Origin: Polynucleobacter sp. MWH-UH25E
GTDB taxonomy: Bacteria; Pseudomonadota; Gammaproteobacteria; Burkholderiales; Burkholderiaceae
Assembly: GCF_018687095.1 (NCBI RefSeq)
Contig: NZ_CP061286.1
Location: 186,001 to 250,000, forward strand
Direction: 5' to 3'
DNA: 64,000 nt
The notes under the pieces are model-generated. The model was given only the letters and a program-made list of their open reading frames with translations. It had not been told where the DNA came from and searched no databases. Position numbers and translations under genes: made by a program. Positions 8,712 to 16,486 of this stretch are shown here, one piece after another. Position 1 is the first letter of the stretch; every line of letters begins with the position of its first letter.

Positions 8712-9224
8712 ATGCCTCGTACAAAAGACTCTGCAACTATCAAAAGCGCGAGCTATTGCGTGATTGAAGCCCCGTTTGGTCGATTAGGTATCGCGACTGA
8801 ATTAGTAGATGGCAGTCTGATGTTGTCAAAAATTGACTATCTCCCTGCAACCAAGGCTTTGTCATCACCCCAAAATGCCTTAGCTAAAGAAGTGGCCAAG
8901 CAATGTAAAGCGTATTTTAAAGATCCGAACTATCAATTCGATCTCCCCATGAAGCCATCAGGGACCGTTCACCAACAAAAAGTCTGGCAAAGTATTCGGA
9001 AGATTCCGATGGGGGAGGCAAAAACGTATGGTGAGATTGCGGGTGCAATTAAGAGTGGGCCACGTGCAGTTGGCACAGCCTGTGGCGCAAATCCTTTCCC
9101 TCTAATTACTCCCTGCCATCGAGTAGTGTCTGCTCAGGGTATTGGTGGTTTCATGAAAGAAAACTCACCAGGGCTGTATCGCCAAATTAAAACTTGGCTA
9201 CTAAGGCACGAGGGCGTACTCTAG
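8712..9224 (+). CDS. ogt: Methylated-DNA--protein-cysteine methyltransferase (Ogt/AGT)
   Basis: A suicide DNA repair protein that moves the methyl group from O6-methylguanine to its own cysteine. The active-site motif NPFPLITPCHRVV is complete with Cys135, and the DNA-binding helix region is recognisable in PMGEAKTYGEIAGAI. Starting at ATG 8712 gives 170 residues; a GTG at 8697 would add five. There is no Ada-type regulatory domain. The 3' end overlaps the convergent squalene-synthase-like gene by 4 bases. Confidence 0.93.
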   Translation: MPRTKDSATIKSASYCVIEAPFGRLGIATELVDGSLMLSKIDYLPATKALSSPQNALAKEVAKQCKAYFKDPNYQFDLPMKPSGTVHQQKVWQSIRKIPMGEAKTYGEIAGAIKSGPRAVGTACGANPFPLITPCHRVVSAQGIGGFMKENSPGLYRQIKTWLLRHEGVL

Positions 9225-10219
9225 GCCTTAGTCATTTTTCTAAGAGTTTTAGAGGAGCAGTGAAAAAAGATTTTCATCAATAGATCGCTGTGAACGGCTA
9301 TGCTAGTGAAGCTATAAAAAGTCATCACTGTTCTTCTAGATAGTTTCACTTCATTCTTATTGTTAAATTCGGTACGCTGAGCAATTTTGCTGAGTGTCAT
9401 CACAGCTAAGCCAAAAGCCAGAAAGCAGAAACGTCTTATTCCACTATCTTGTTTTGGAACTAGCAAAATGTACCGCAAAGAGTCCTGTAGTTTTTCATAG
9501 GCAATCTGCAGAAGATCGGATTGGCTCATATCCATAGGCTTCCAAGAAACTCCACGCGCTTTGTCTTCAGGAGAGTCCTTTAGGATATTGGTCATTTGTA
9601 GTGCTTGGCCAAAAGCGATTGCCAGATTCTCTTTGCCCTGAAAGCTTTTGGAGAATGTAGTTGAGTGATTGCTGAATACCGTTGTTAAGAGCTCCCCGAC
9701 AACGCCGGCAACAACATAGCAATATTTTTCAAATTCTTTTAGATCTTGAAGCCCCGCTTGGGTTTGCTTGCCATGAAAATAAGACATGCCATCTGACATG
9801 ATCGATACGCATCTACTTACTGCTGCTTGATCTTCTCTGGAGCAAGTATGCAAAATTCTTAAGACCGTTGGCGTATGTGCAATGAGATCTAGCTCATCGA
9901 GATTGCTGTAATCCCTCAGTGCCACGAGGCAGGAGTCAACAAAATCCTGTGCTGGCAATCGCTCTAAAACACAATCTAAAAATAACTTTGATAACTCTTG
10001 TTTCGTGCTGACGCTTAAATTGGCCGCGTCTTCGATAGTGTCGATGATGCGACAAAGCAAATAGGTATTCCCTACGACCTTTTCGATTGCAGGGGGCAGA
10101 AGGGGGATGGTTAGTGCAAAGGTTCTAGATACCGACCGCAAAATGGTCTTTTGGTAAGCCAGATCCTGGGCTTGGCTGAAGTTAGGGCTTGCGGTTAGGC
10201 TTGATGTAGGCGATTGCAC
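9221..10219 (-). CDS. Squalene/phytoene synthase family protein, farnesyl-diphosphate farnesyltransferase type
   Basis: A 332-residue head-to-head prenyl synthase. Motifs fit squalene synthase: RSVSRTFALTIPLLP near residue 28, the first aspartate-rich site DTIED (60-64), YCYVVAGVVGELLT (about 166-179), and the second site DSPED (215-219) within NILKDSPEDKARG. Together they bind the magnesium-diphosphate of farnesyl diphosphate. The pattern is closer to the eukaryote-like squalene synthases found in some proteobacteria than to the HpnC/HpnD pair. Squalene could feed hopanoid or other triterpenoid synthesis, but no hopanoid gene is visible nearby, so the end product is open. Confidence 0.85.
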   Translation of the reverse strand: MQSPTSSLTASPNFSQAQDLAYQKTILRSVSRTFALTIPLLPPAIEKVVGNTYLLCRIIDTIEDAANLSVSTKQELSKLFLDCVLERLPAQDFVDSCLVALRDYSNLDELDLIAHTPTVLRILHTCSREDQAAVSRCVSIMSDGMSYFHGKQTQAGLQDLKEFEKYCYVVAGVVGELLTTVFSNHSTTFSKSFQGKENLAIAFGQALQMTNILKDSPEDKARGVSWKPMDMSQSDLLQIAYEKLQDSLRYILLVPKQDSGIRRFCFLAFGLAVMTLSKIAQRTEFNNKNEVKLSRRTVMTFYSFTSIAVHSDLLMKIFFHCSSKTLRKMTKA

Positions 10220-10302
10220 CCGCTCATTATGTCAGACGTAGTGGTCGTAAAGCGGCAGTAAATTGCACTTTCATTTCCTTACTGACAAAAGTGACATAGC
10301 CA

Positions 10303-10308
10303 TATAAT
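10303..10308 (+). promoter_or_regulatory. Probable -10 element of the symporter promoter
   Basis: A consensus TATAAT lies 31 bases before the GTG start of the symporter gene. A matching -35 is less clear: TTACTG (spacer 18) or CTGACA (spacer 15). The divergent region to the squalene-synthase-like gene is 119 bases, room for two promoters. Confidence 0.45.
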
Positions 10309-10338
10309 TTGATCAAATTCTTTTAGGGGAAATCTGGC

Positions 10339-11754
10339 GTGCTGATTTGGTTCGTCATCATTTACTGGGTAGTATCAGTCGGCATTGGCTTGTGGGCTGC
10401 GCTACGCGTTAAAAATACTGCTGACTTTGCTGCGGCAGGACATAGTCTCCCCATGCCAATTGTTACGGCTACTGTTTTTGCTACTTGGTTTGGTTCCGAG
10501 ACAGTTTTAGGTATTCCCGCTACTTTCCTAAAAGAGGGTCTGGGTGGGGTGGTCTCCGATCCATTTGGATCCTCTTTATGTTTAATTTTGGTCGGTCTCT
10601 TTTTTGCTCGTCATTTGTACAACAGACGCATGTTGACGATCGGCGATTTTTTTCGTGAAAAGTATGGCCGCACAGTTGAAGTTCTAGTAACGCTTTGCAT
10701 CGTCGTTTCTTATTTGGGTTGGGTAGCCGCCCAGATTAAGGCCTTGGGTTTGGTCTTTAGTGTTGTATCTGAGGGCAGCATTTCTCAAACAGGCGGCATG
10801 ATGATTGGCGCTGCTAGCGTTTTGATCTATACCTTGTTCGGTGGCATGTGGTCTGTGGCAATTACCGACTTTATTCAAATGATCATTATTGTGATTGGCA
10901 TGCTGTATATCGGCGGAGAGATGACGGCGCAGACAGGTGGCATTAGTGTGGTAATTGGGCATGCCGCCGCAGCTGGGCAATTCAGCAATTTTTGGCCTGA
11001 TATGAATTTGGCGTCCATCTTGGGATTTGTTGCTGCGCTTTGCACCATGATGCTCGGCTCCATTCCTCAGCAAGATGTGTTCCAGCGAATCACTTCAAGC
11101 AAGAACGTCAATATTGCAGTGAATGCTGCAATATTGGGTGGCGTGCTCTATTTCATTTTCGCGTTTGTGCCGATGTACTTGGCATATTCAGCAACTTTGA
11201 TTAGCCCGGATTTAGTGAAGCAATATTTAACTACTGATCCTCAGATGATTCTGCCTAAGTTGATTTTGAATCATGTCCCAATCATTGCGCAGGTGATGTT
11301 CTTTGGCGCTTTACTTTCTGCGATTAAAAGTTGTGCAAGTGCAACTCTTTTAGCGCCATCTGTTACTTTTGCTGAAAATATTGTCCGAGGCTTTTTCAAG
11401 CATTTGTCTGATCATGCACTGCTGAAAATTATGCGAATCACGGTCTTGTGTTTTGCTGTAGTGGTGACATTTTTTGCTGTCAACTCCGAGCTGTCTATTT
11501 TCAAAATGGTGGAGAGTGCTTATAAGGTGACCTTGGTTGCCGCATTTGTCCCGCTCGCATTTGGGGTGTATTGGCCCAGAGCAAATTCTTTGGGCGGGTT
11601 GCTGGCAGTGGTTGGTGGTTTGACTGTATGGATTAGTTCAGAAATTCTGGCTCCTAACGCCCTCATGCCGCCTCAATTAGCTGGCCTGCTGGCAAGTATC
11701 GCCGGGATGATTTTGGGCAGCCTAGTCCCTAAGGACGAGCTCAAAGCGGTTTAA
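10339..11754 (+). CDS. Sodium:solute symporter (SSS family)
   Basis: A 471-residue polytopic inner-membrane carrier of the sodium/solute symporter family. About 12-13 hydrophobic segments are visible. Family traits include AAGHSLPMPIVTATVFATWFG at the N-terminus, GGMWSVAITDFIQ (about residue 156), and QQDVFQRITSSK, the SSS signature region. The substrate cannot be read from sequence. The start is GTG 10339, preceded by AGGGGAAA. Next comes a ketopantoate-reductase-like gene in the same direction with its own promoter, so the symporter may work with the small catabolic-looking cluster downstream, but this is only positional. Confidence 0.88.
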   Translation: MLIWFVIIYWVVSVGIGLWAALRVKNTADFAAAGHSLPMPIVTATVFATWFGSETVLGIPATFLKEGLGGVVSDPFGSSLCLILVGLFFARHLYNRRMLTIGDFFREKYGRTVEVLVTLCIVVSYLGWVAAQIKALGLVFSVVSEGSISQTGGMMIGAASVLIYTLFGGMWSVAITDFIQMIIIVIGMLYIGGEMTAQTGGISVVIGHAAAAGQFSNFWPDMNLASILGFVAALCTMMLGSIPQQDVFQRITSSKNVNIAVNAAILGGVLYFIFAFVPMYLAYSATLISPDLVKQYLTTDPQMILPKLILNHVPIIAQVMFFGALLSAIKSCASATLLAPSVTFAENIVRGFFKHLSDHALLKIMRITVLCFAVVVTFFAVNSELSIFKMVESAYKVTLVAAFVPLAFGVYWPRANSLGGLLAVVGGLTVWISSEILAPNALMPPQLAGLLASIAGMILGSLVPKDELKAV

Positions 11755-11763
11755 AGCAATATA

Positions 11764-11780
11764 TGCCTAAAAAATAGGCA
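11764..11780 (+). repeat. Small hairpin after the symporter gene
   Basis: TGCCTA and TAGGCA form a 6-bp stem around five adenines, ten bases after the symporter stop. It lacks a clear T-run, so it may only be a weak transcript end. Confidence 0.4.
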
Positions 11781-11790
11781 ATAAAATTTG

Positions 11791-11818
11791 TTGCACCGCA
11801 AAACATCCACATTAAAAT
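11791..11818 (+). promoter_or_regulatory. Sigma-70-type promoter of the ketopantoate-reductase-like gene
   Basis: TTGCAC (11791-11796) and TAAAAT (11813-11818) are separated by 16 bases and lie 38 bases before the ATG at 11856. A ribosome binding site, TGTGGAG, follows. No operator-like palindrome is obvious. Confidence 0.6.
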
Positions 11819-11855
11819 AGATCTAATTCAAAATTTTTATTCTTGTGGAGTTCCT

Positions 11856-12875
11856 ATGAAAATTTGTGTGATTGGTGGAGGTGGCGCTATTGGCGGCTAC
11901 CTAGCTGTCATGTTGGCTCGAGCGGGCAATGATGTCACGGTAGTTGCGCGCGGCGCGACTCTTGCGGCAATTAAAGAGCGTGGTTTGGCGCTGATCATGG
12001 ATGATCAACCTGAGCCTTTAGTTGCTCAAGTAAAAGCAGTAGAAAAAATTCGTGATGCAGAAACTCCAGATGTGGTCATTTTGGCGGTTAAAGCCCACCA
12101 AGTCGAACCCATTATTGATGACTTAGCGGCCATCATGGGGCCCGAAACCATTTTGATCCCAATGCAAAACGGAATTCCTTGGTGGTATTTCCAGAAGTTA
12201 GGTGGCGAGTATCAAGATCATTCTGTTGAGACAGTAGATGCTGGTGGACTTGCTAAGAAAGCAATTAATCCAAATAACATCATTGGTTGCGTTGTTTATC
12301 CAGCCACCTTTACACAAGCTCCTGGTGTGATTCGTCACGTTGAAGGTAATCGTTTCCCATTGGGCGAGTTGGATGGCAAGACAACTGATCGTATCCAAAA
12401 AATGTCAGAGATGATGAGTGCTGCAGGTTTTAAGTCCCCGATTCTGGACGATATCCGCTCAGAGATTTGGTTAAAGCTCTGGGGCAATATGACTTTCAAC
12501 CCAATCAGTTCGTTGACGCATGGAACGCTTGAGGGCATTTGTCAGTATCCGTTAACTAAAGAGTTGGCGCGTAACATGATGGCTGAAGCGCAAACCATCG
12601 CTGAAAAATTGGGGGTTACTTTCCGTGTGGATATCGAGCGCCGTATCGCTGGTGCTGAGAAAGTGGGTAAGCATAAAACGTCAATGTTGCAAGATCTAGA
12701 AGCTGGTCGTAGCTTAGAGATTGATGCGCTTTTGGGGTCTGTAATTGAGTTAGGCCGCATTACTCAGACCCCAACCCCTTGCTTGAATACAGTCTTTGCT
12801 CTAACTAAATATTTAGACGAAAACGTGCAGGCATCTAAAGGAAGTTTGGCGTTGCCTTCAGTATCTGGTTACTAA
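11856..12875 (+). CDS. 2-dehydropantoate 2-reductase family protein (PanE/ApbA-like)
   Basis: A 339-residue NADPH-dependent ketoacid reductase of the PanE/ApbA family. The Rossmann glycine motif GGGGAIGGYL starts at residue 8. Family segments include VILAVKAHQ, PMQNGIPWW and KLWGNMTFNPISSLT, the last near the conserved catalytic and substrate-binding region. It is longer than classical PanE (about 300), because of a loop after the PMQNGIPWW strand (about 112-135). It could make pantoate for coenzyme A, or reduce another 2-keto acid: its neighbours (symporter, FAH-family enzyme, GrdB-like protein) suggest the latter is possible. I leave the symbol blank for that reason. Confidence 0.85.
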   Translation: MKICVIGGGGAIGGYLAVMLARAGNDVTVVARGATLAAIKERGLALIMDDQPEPLVAQVKAVEKIRDAETPDVVILAVKAHQVEPIIDDLAAIMGPETILIPMQNGIPWWYFQKLGGEYQDHSVETVDAGGLAKKAINPNNIIGCVVYPATFTQAPGVIRHVEGNRFPLGELDGKTTDRIQKMSEMMSAAGFKSPILDDIRSEIWLKLWGNMTFNPISSLTHGTLEGICQYPLTKELARNMMAEAQTIAEKLGVTFRVDIERRIAGAEKVGKHKTSMLQDLEAGRSLEIDALLGSVIELGRITQTPTPCLNTVFALTKYLDENVQASKGSLALPSVSGY

Positions 12876-12919
12876 AACCAATTTGAAGCAACCTACGTAA
12901 TTTATTCTTACGGCAAACA

Positions 12920-12952
12920 AAAAGCCCTTGCTAAACAGCAAGGGCTTTTGCT
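12920..12952 (+). terminator. Bidirectional rho-independent terminator
   Basis: A 13-bp stem AAAAGCCCTTGCT / AGCAAGGGCTTTT with an AAAC loop sits between convergent genes. A and T runs flank both sides, so it can end transcripts of the ketopantoate-reductase-like gene and the FAH-family gene. Confidence 0.88.
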
Positions 12953-12973
12953 TTATGGTTCCTGAATAAGCGT

Positions 12974-13741
12974 TTATTCGAAGCGATTATCAAGTCTACC
13001 AACGCCATCAATAATGATGCTGACGTTGCTGCCAGGCTTCATGGATCCAACCCCTACTGAGGTGCCACAAGCAATGATGTCGCCAGCCTCAAGAGGAACA
13101 TCTTGGGAAATCAGGCTGACCAATTTCGCTGGCGGGAAGATCATGTCCGCCACTGGATAGTTTTGACGTTCTTGATCGTTCAAAATCGTTTTGATGGTGA
13201 GCTTGCTCGGATCAACATCCGTGGTGATGTATGGGCCAAATACACCAAAGGTATTAAAGCTCTTGGAGCGTGTCCATTGAGCATAGCCGGGATCACGATT
13301 CAGAATTTCAATTGCAGTGACGTCGTTAATGCAGGTGTAACCAAAAATGGCTTTTGCTGCCTCAGATTCATCTACTTCATGAATGCGTTTGCCGATCACA
13401 ATGCCCAATTCACCTTCGTAAACTACTTTTCCCGAGTAAGACTTTGGCGTACGAATGACTTGATTTGCCGCCAGGAATGAATTATTTCCTTTTAAGAAAT
13501 ACAGCGGCTCAGCAGGTACTGCATGCTCTAGTTTGGTAACAAGTGCATGAAAGTTGTCGACCATCGCAACCATTTTGGAAGGAGTGCAAGGAATATCAAT
13601 GGCGACGTCAGCTAATTTGAGTGTTTCGCCAGTAGCTTGTGGATTGTTAAATAGATCTCCGGAGTAGACGGAAATTTGATCACCCTGAACTTGTCCTAAT
13701 CCACTTTTGCCTTGATACTGAAATCTGAGCCATTGAGCCAT
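12974..13741 (-). CDS. Fumarylacetoacetate hydrolase (FAH) family protein
   Basis: A 255-residue FAH-fold enzyme. Visible features are an N-terminal domain with VAMVDNFHAL, the metal-site segments VVYEGELGIVIGKR (acidic ligand Glu), GYTCINDVTA (Asp) and a C-terminal GDIIACGTSVGVG. Members cleave or decarboxylate beta-diketo or oxalocrotonate-like acids; some are isomerases. The substrate is unknown here. It is divergent from the GrdB-like gene with 54 bases between the starts, so the two probably share a control region. Confidence 0.85.
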   Translation of the reverse strand: MAQWLRFQYQGKSGLGQVQGDQISVYSGDLFNNPQATGETLKLADVAIDIPCTPSKMVAMVDNFHALVTKLEHAVPAEPLYFLKGNNSFLAANQVIRTPKSYSGKVVYEGELGIVIGKRIHEVDESEAAKAIFGYTCINDVTAIEILNRDPGYAQWTRSKSFNTFGVFGPYITTDVDPSKLTIKTILNDQERQNYPVADMIFPPAKLVSLISQDVPLEAGDIIACGTSVGVGSMKPGSNVSIIIDGVGRLDNRFE

Positions 13742-13795
13742 AATGAGTTCCTAAAAGTTAAATATTTAATATGCGATATCTTACAGGGCGAGTAA

Positions 13796-14731
13796 ATGTC
13801 TAAAGTCTCTGAGCTAGTTTTTGCACCAGAATGGGATCGCCCCGTTCCTTATATTGATCGCACTCGGAGTTATTACTTAGGCTTAGGCTATGACAATCCT
13901 TATGTATGGGCACACTACACCGAGGTTCCATTTAGCCCCCTTAGAAAGCCTCTTAACCAATCTGTATTGGGGTTAATTACCACTGCAGTTCCGTATGACT
14001 CGCAAAAGGGTGACCAAGGACCTGGCGCGGTTTATAACGCTGCCGCAAAATTTTATAAACCATACAAACACTCAATCGATGCTGATGCCGATCTTCGTAT
14101 TGCGCATGTTGGTATTGATCGCAAAAATGCCAATATGGCAGATAGCAACTGCTGGTTTCCTTTGGGGGCTGCTAAGCAGGCACAAAAGGAAGGCAGGATC
14201 AAAGCGCTATCACACCATTTTTATGGCTTACCAACCAATCGTAGTCAGAGGCATACCTTAGAGATAGATGCTCCAATAATTTTAGAGATGTTGCGCGCTG
14301 ATCATGTGGATGTTGCGGTATTAATTCCAAATTGCCCTATTTGCCATCAGAGTCAAAGTTTGTTGGCGCGCTATTTAGAGGCTGAAGGAATTTCTACAGT
14401 CGTAATGGGTGCAGCAAAAGATATCGTGGAGTATTGTGGTGTACCAAGATTTTTATTTAGTGATTTCCCATTGGGTAATGCTGCTGCAAGACCCCATGAC
14501 CCTTCATCTGGGCGATTCAATTTCGAGTTAGCTTTACGTCTTCTGGAGTCAGCACCAGTGCCTAGAACAACTGTGCAATCTCCTCTGGTTTGGTCGTCTG
14601 ATCCGAGCTGGAAATTAGACTATTCAAATCTTGAGAGGCTCTCGAAAGACGAGGTTGCACGACTGCGTGAGGAGGCCGAGCAGGCTCGTATTACTGCGCG
14701 TGAACTACGCATGAATAGCGTTGGGTCTTAA
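13796..14731 (+). CDS. Glycine/betaine/proline reductase B-like protein without selenocysteine (GrdB-like)
   Basis: A 311-residue protein resembling the substrate-binding B components of Stickland reductases (GrdB/PrdB superfamily). In true GrdB the redox site is a selenocysteine; here the corresponding strand-loop reads VAVLIPNCPICHQ, with a CxxC pair at Cys180/Cys183 and no in-frame UGA. Other family segments are ITTAVPYDSQKGDQGPG (about 61-77) and VVMGAAKDIVEYCGVPR. The C-terminal 30 residues are a charged helix. No GrdA, GrdC/D or thioredoxin partner is visible. An aerobic redox or lyase role with the neighbouring FAH enzyme is conceivable but unproven. Confidence 0.7.
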   Translation: MSKVSELVFAPEWDRPVPYIDRTRSYYLGLGYDNPYVWAHYTEVPFSPLRKPLNQSVLGLITTAVPYDSQKGDQGPGAVYNAAAKFYKPYKHSIDADADLRIAHVGIDRKNANMADSNCWFPLGAAKQAQKEGRIKALSHHFYGLPTNRSQRHTLEIDAPIILEMLRADHVDVAVLIPNCPICHQSQSLLARYLEAEGISTVVMGAAKDIVEYCGVPRFLFSDFPLGNAAARPHDPSSGRFNFELALRLLESAPVPRTTVQSPLVWSSDPSWKLDYSNLERLSKDEVARLREEAEQARITARELRMNSVGS

Positions 14732-15732
14732 GTTTGTCTAGCGAGCGAGTAGACGCAGAGGTCGCGTAAGGCAGTGGTTGCTTCATTGTTTGGAAAGTCT
14801 TGAATGCATTCCAAGGCTAAGTCTGCTTCGCGCTTAGCTGCAGCTTGTGTGTAATCAAGTGCGCCAGAATTTTGTACCGCACTTAAGATTTGTGCAAAGA
14901 CATCTTCCGGTAAATCTTGGTTTTGTTCAATTGCTGCACGTACTAAGAGTTGCTCTGCGTTTGTGCCATTTTCAAGTAGGTAGATTAATGGGAGCGTAGG
15001 CTTCCCTTCGCGCAAATCATCCCCAGCATTTTTGCCCATTTGGGCCGCATTGGCGGTGTAGTCCAATAAGTCATCCATGAGCTGGAAGGCTGTGCCAATA
15101 TGTCTGCCAAATGCTGCGGCTTGCTCTCGATGTGCATCACTTGCTTTAGCCAAAATGGCGCCGAGCTCAGTGGATGCTTCAAACAATTTAGCGGTTTTAT
15201 AGCGAATGACTTGTAGATAACTTGCTTCATCTACTTCGGGATCATTCATGTTGAGCAATTGCAATACTTCGCCTTCGGCGATCGTATTAGTTGCGTCTGA
15301 CAGAATTTGCATCACTCGAAGATCGTTCGGGCCAACCATCATCTGGAAGGCTCTGGAATACAAAAAATCACCTACTAAAACGCTGGCTGCATTCCCGAAG
15401 GCGGCATTCGCGGTTTCGCGGCCTCTTCTGAGGGTTGATTCATCGACTACGTCATCGTGTAGTAAGGTGGCAGTATGAATAAATTCAACCACAGCAGCCA
15501 TTTCTAGGGTGTGCGGGGTTGGTTTGCCATTGGCCAAGGCCTTGGCAATTAACATCAATAAAGCGGGTCTTACGCGCTTACCACCAGCTTGGATGATGTA
15601 GGTCGAAATCTGGTCAATTAGCGCTACTTTCGAGGCTAAACGATCCCGAATTACCTGGTCTAAGTCCTTGAATTCTAAGGAAATTGGTGCCAGGATTTGG
15701 CTTAGGTCGTTGTTTTTGACAGTGCTCGTCAT
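14728..15732 (-). CDS. ispB: Octaprenyl/polyprenyl diphosphate synthase IspB
   Basis: A trans-prenyltransferase that lengthens farnesyl diphosphate to the ubiquinone side chain. Both aspartate-rich motifs are intact: DDVVD (93-97) in LLHDDVVDES and DDLLDY (220-225) in FQLMDDLLDY. GGKRVRPAL near residue 50 binds the diphosphate. The length of 334 residues fits the family. Its start codon region contains the promoter of the divergent rplU gene, a standard ispB | rplU-rpmA-obgE arrangement. The 3' end overlaps the GrdB-like gene by 4 bases. Confidence 0.95.
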   Translation of the reverse strand: MTSTVKNNDLSQILAPISLEFKDLDQVIRDRLASKVALIDQISTYIIQAGGKRVRPALLMLIAKALANGKPTPHTLEMAAVVEFIHTATLLHDDVVDESTLRRGRETANAAFGNAASVLVGDFLYSRAFQMMVGPNDLRVMQILSDATNTIAEGEVLQLLNMNDPEVDEASYLQVIRYKTAKLFEASTELGAILAKASDAHREQAAAFGRHIGTAFQLMDDLLDYTANAAQMGKNAGDDLREGKPTLPLIYLLENGTNAEQLLVRAAIEQNQDLPEDVFAQILSAVQNSGALDYTQAAAKREADLALECIQDFPNNEATTALRDLCVYSLARQT

Positions 15733-15744
15733 GCAAGATATAAT
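15716..15744 (+). promoter_or_regulatory. Perfect-consensus sigma-70 promoter for rplU-rpmA
   Basis: TTGACA (15716-15721), exactly 17 bases, then TATAAT (15739-15744). The -35 lies inside the first codons of divergent ispB. Predicted transcription start is near 15751, giving a leader of about 57 bases. Confidence 0.88.
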
Positions 15745-15754
15745 AATCGGCTTA

Positions 15755-15775
15755 GCTTATCCAGGGTGGATTAGC
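15755..15775 (+). promoter_or_regulatory. Hairpin in the rplU leader
   Basis: GCTTATCCA and TGGATTAGC can pair around GGG with one mismatch, in the predicted leader RNA of rplU. It could affect ribosomal protein expression, but no known leader motif was recognised. Confidence 0.35.
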
Positions 15776-15807
15776 TTAAATGTAGATATTAATTGAGGTT
15801 TCAAACC

Positions 15808-16119
15808 ATGTACGCGGTCATAAAAACCGGTGGCAAACAGTATAAAGTTGCTGCTGGCGAAAAATTGAAAATAGAACAGATACCAGCGGAAATCGGCAGC
15901 GAAATCACTCTTGACCAAGTCCTCGCTGTTGGCGAAGGCGCTTCACTGAAATTAGGTGATCCATTGGTTAATGGTGCAGCTGTGATGGCCACTGTCGTCT
16001 CCCAAGGACGTCACGATAAAGTGACAATCTTTAAGATGCGCCGTCGCAAGCATTATCAAAAGCACCAAGGCCATCGTCAGAATTTCACTGAAATTTTGAT
16101 CAACACGATTAAAGCCTAA
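15808..16119 (+). CDS. rplU: 50S ribosomal protein L21
   Basis: L21 binds 23S rRNA in the large subunit. The product starts MYAVIKTGGKQYKV and ends with the basic KMRRRKHYQKHQGHRQ segment, both diagnostic. ATG 15808 gives the normal 103 residues; an upstream in-frame ATG at 15793 would add five unconserved residues. GAGG precedes the chosen start. rpmA follows after 19 bases in the same operon. Confidence 0.97.
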   Translation: MYAVIKTGGKQYKVAAGEKLKIEQIPAEIGSEITLDQVLAVGEGASLKLGDPLVNGAAVMATVVSQGRHDKVTIFKMRRRKHYQKHQGHRQNFTEILINTIKA

Positions 16120-16138
16120 TTCAGGGTAGGAGAAAGAT

Positions 16139-16399
16139 ATGGCACAGAAAAAAGGCGGCGGCTCAACACGAAATGGCCGCGACTCAGAATCGAAACGCCT
16201 AGGCGTTAAGGTTTACGGCGGCGAGCAGATCAATGCTGGCAGCATCATTGTTCGTCAACGCGGCACACGTGTTCATCCAGGTGCTAACGTTGGTATTGGT
16301 AAAGATCACACTTTGTTCGCCTTAATTGACGGTCAAGTGGAATTTGGCGTTAAGGGCGCTTTGAAGAAGGCCCAAGTTTCAGTATTGCCTCGTTCATAA
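16139..16399 (+). CDS. rpmA: 50S ribosomal protein L27
   Basis: L27 lies near the peptidyl transferase centre of the large ribosomal subunit. The 86-residue product begins MAQKKGGGSTRNGRDSESKR, the typical flexible N-terminus with no cleaved Firmicutes-type leader, and contains GSIIVRQRGTRVHPG. The start is preceded by GTAGGAGAAAG. It is second in the rplU-rpmA operon and is followed by a terminator before obgE. Confidence 0.98.
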   Translation: MAQKKGGGSTRNGRDSESKRLGVKVYGGEQINAGSIIVRQRGTRVHPGANVGIGKDHTLFALIDGQVEFGVKGALKKAQVSVLPRS

Positions 16400-16456
16400 G
16401 GCGCCTGACTGAGACACGTTTGATTCAGATTTACTCCGAATTTAACTCTTAGGAAC

Positions 16457-16483
16457 AGGCCTCGCTAAGCGAGGCCTTTTTTA
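16457..16483 (+). terminator. Rho-independent terminator between rpmA and obgE
   Basis: AGGCCTCGC and GCGAGGCCT form a strong stem with a tiny loop, followed by six thymines. It ends only a few bases before the obgE ATG, so some readthrough or a promoter upstream must supply obgE. Confidence 0.85.
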
Positions 16484-16486
16484 TTC

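Noticed and set aside
10684..11073. 129-codon antisense open frame inside the symporter gene
   Set aside because: His/Asn-rich composition typical of the reverse strand of membrane-protein codons; no start signal.
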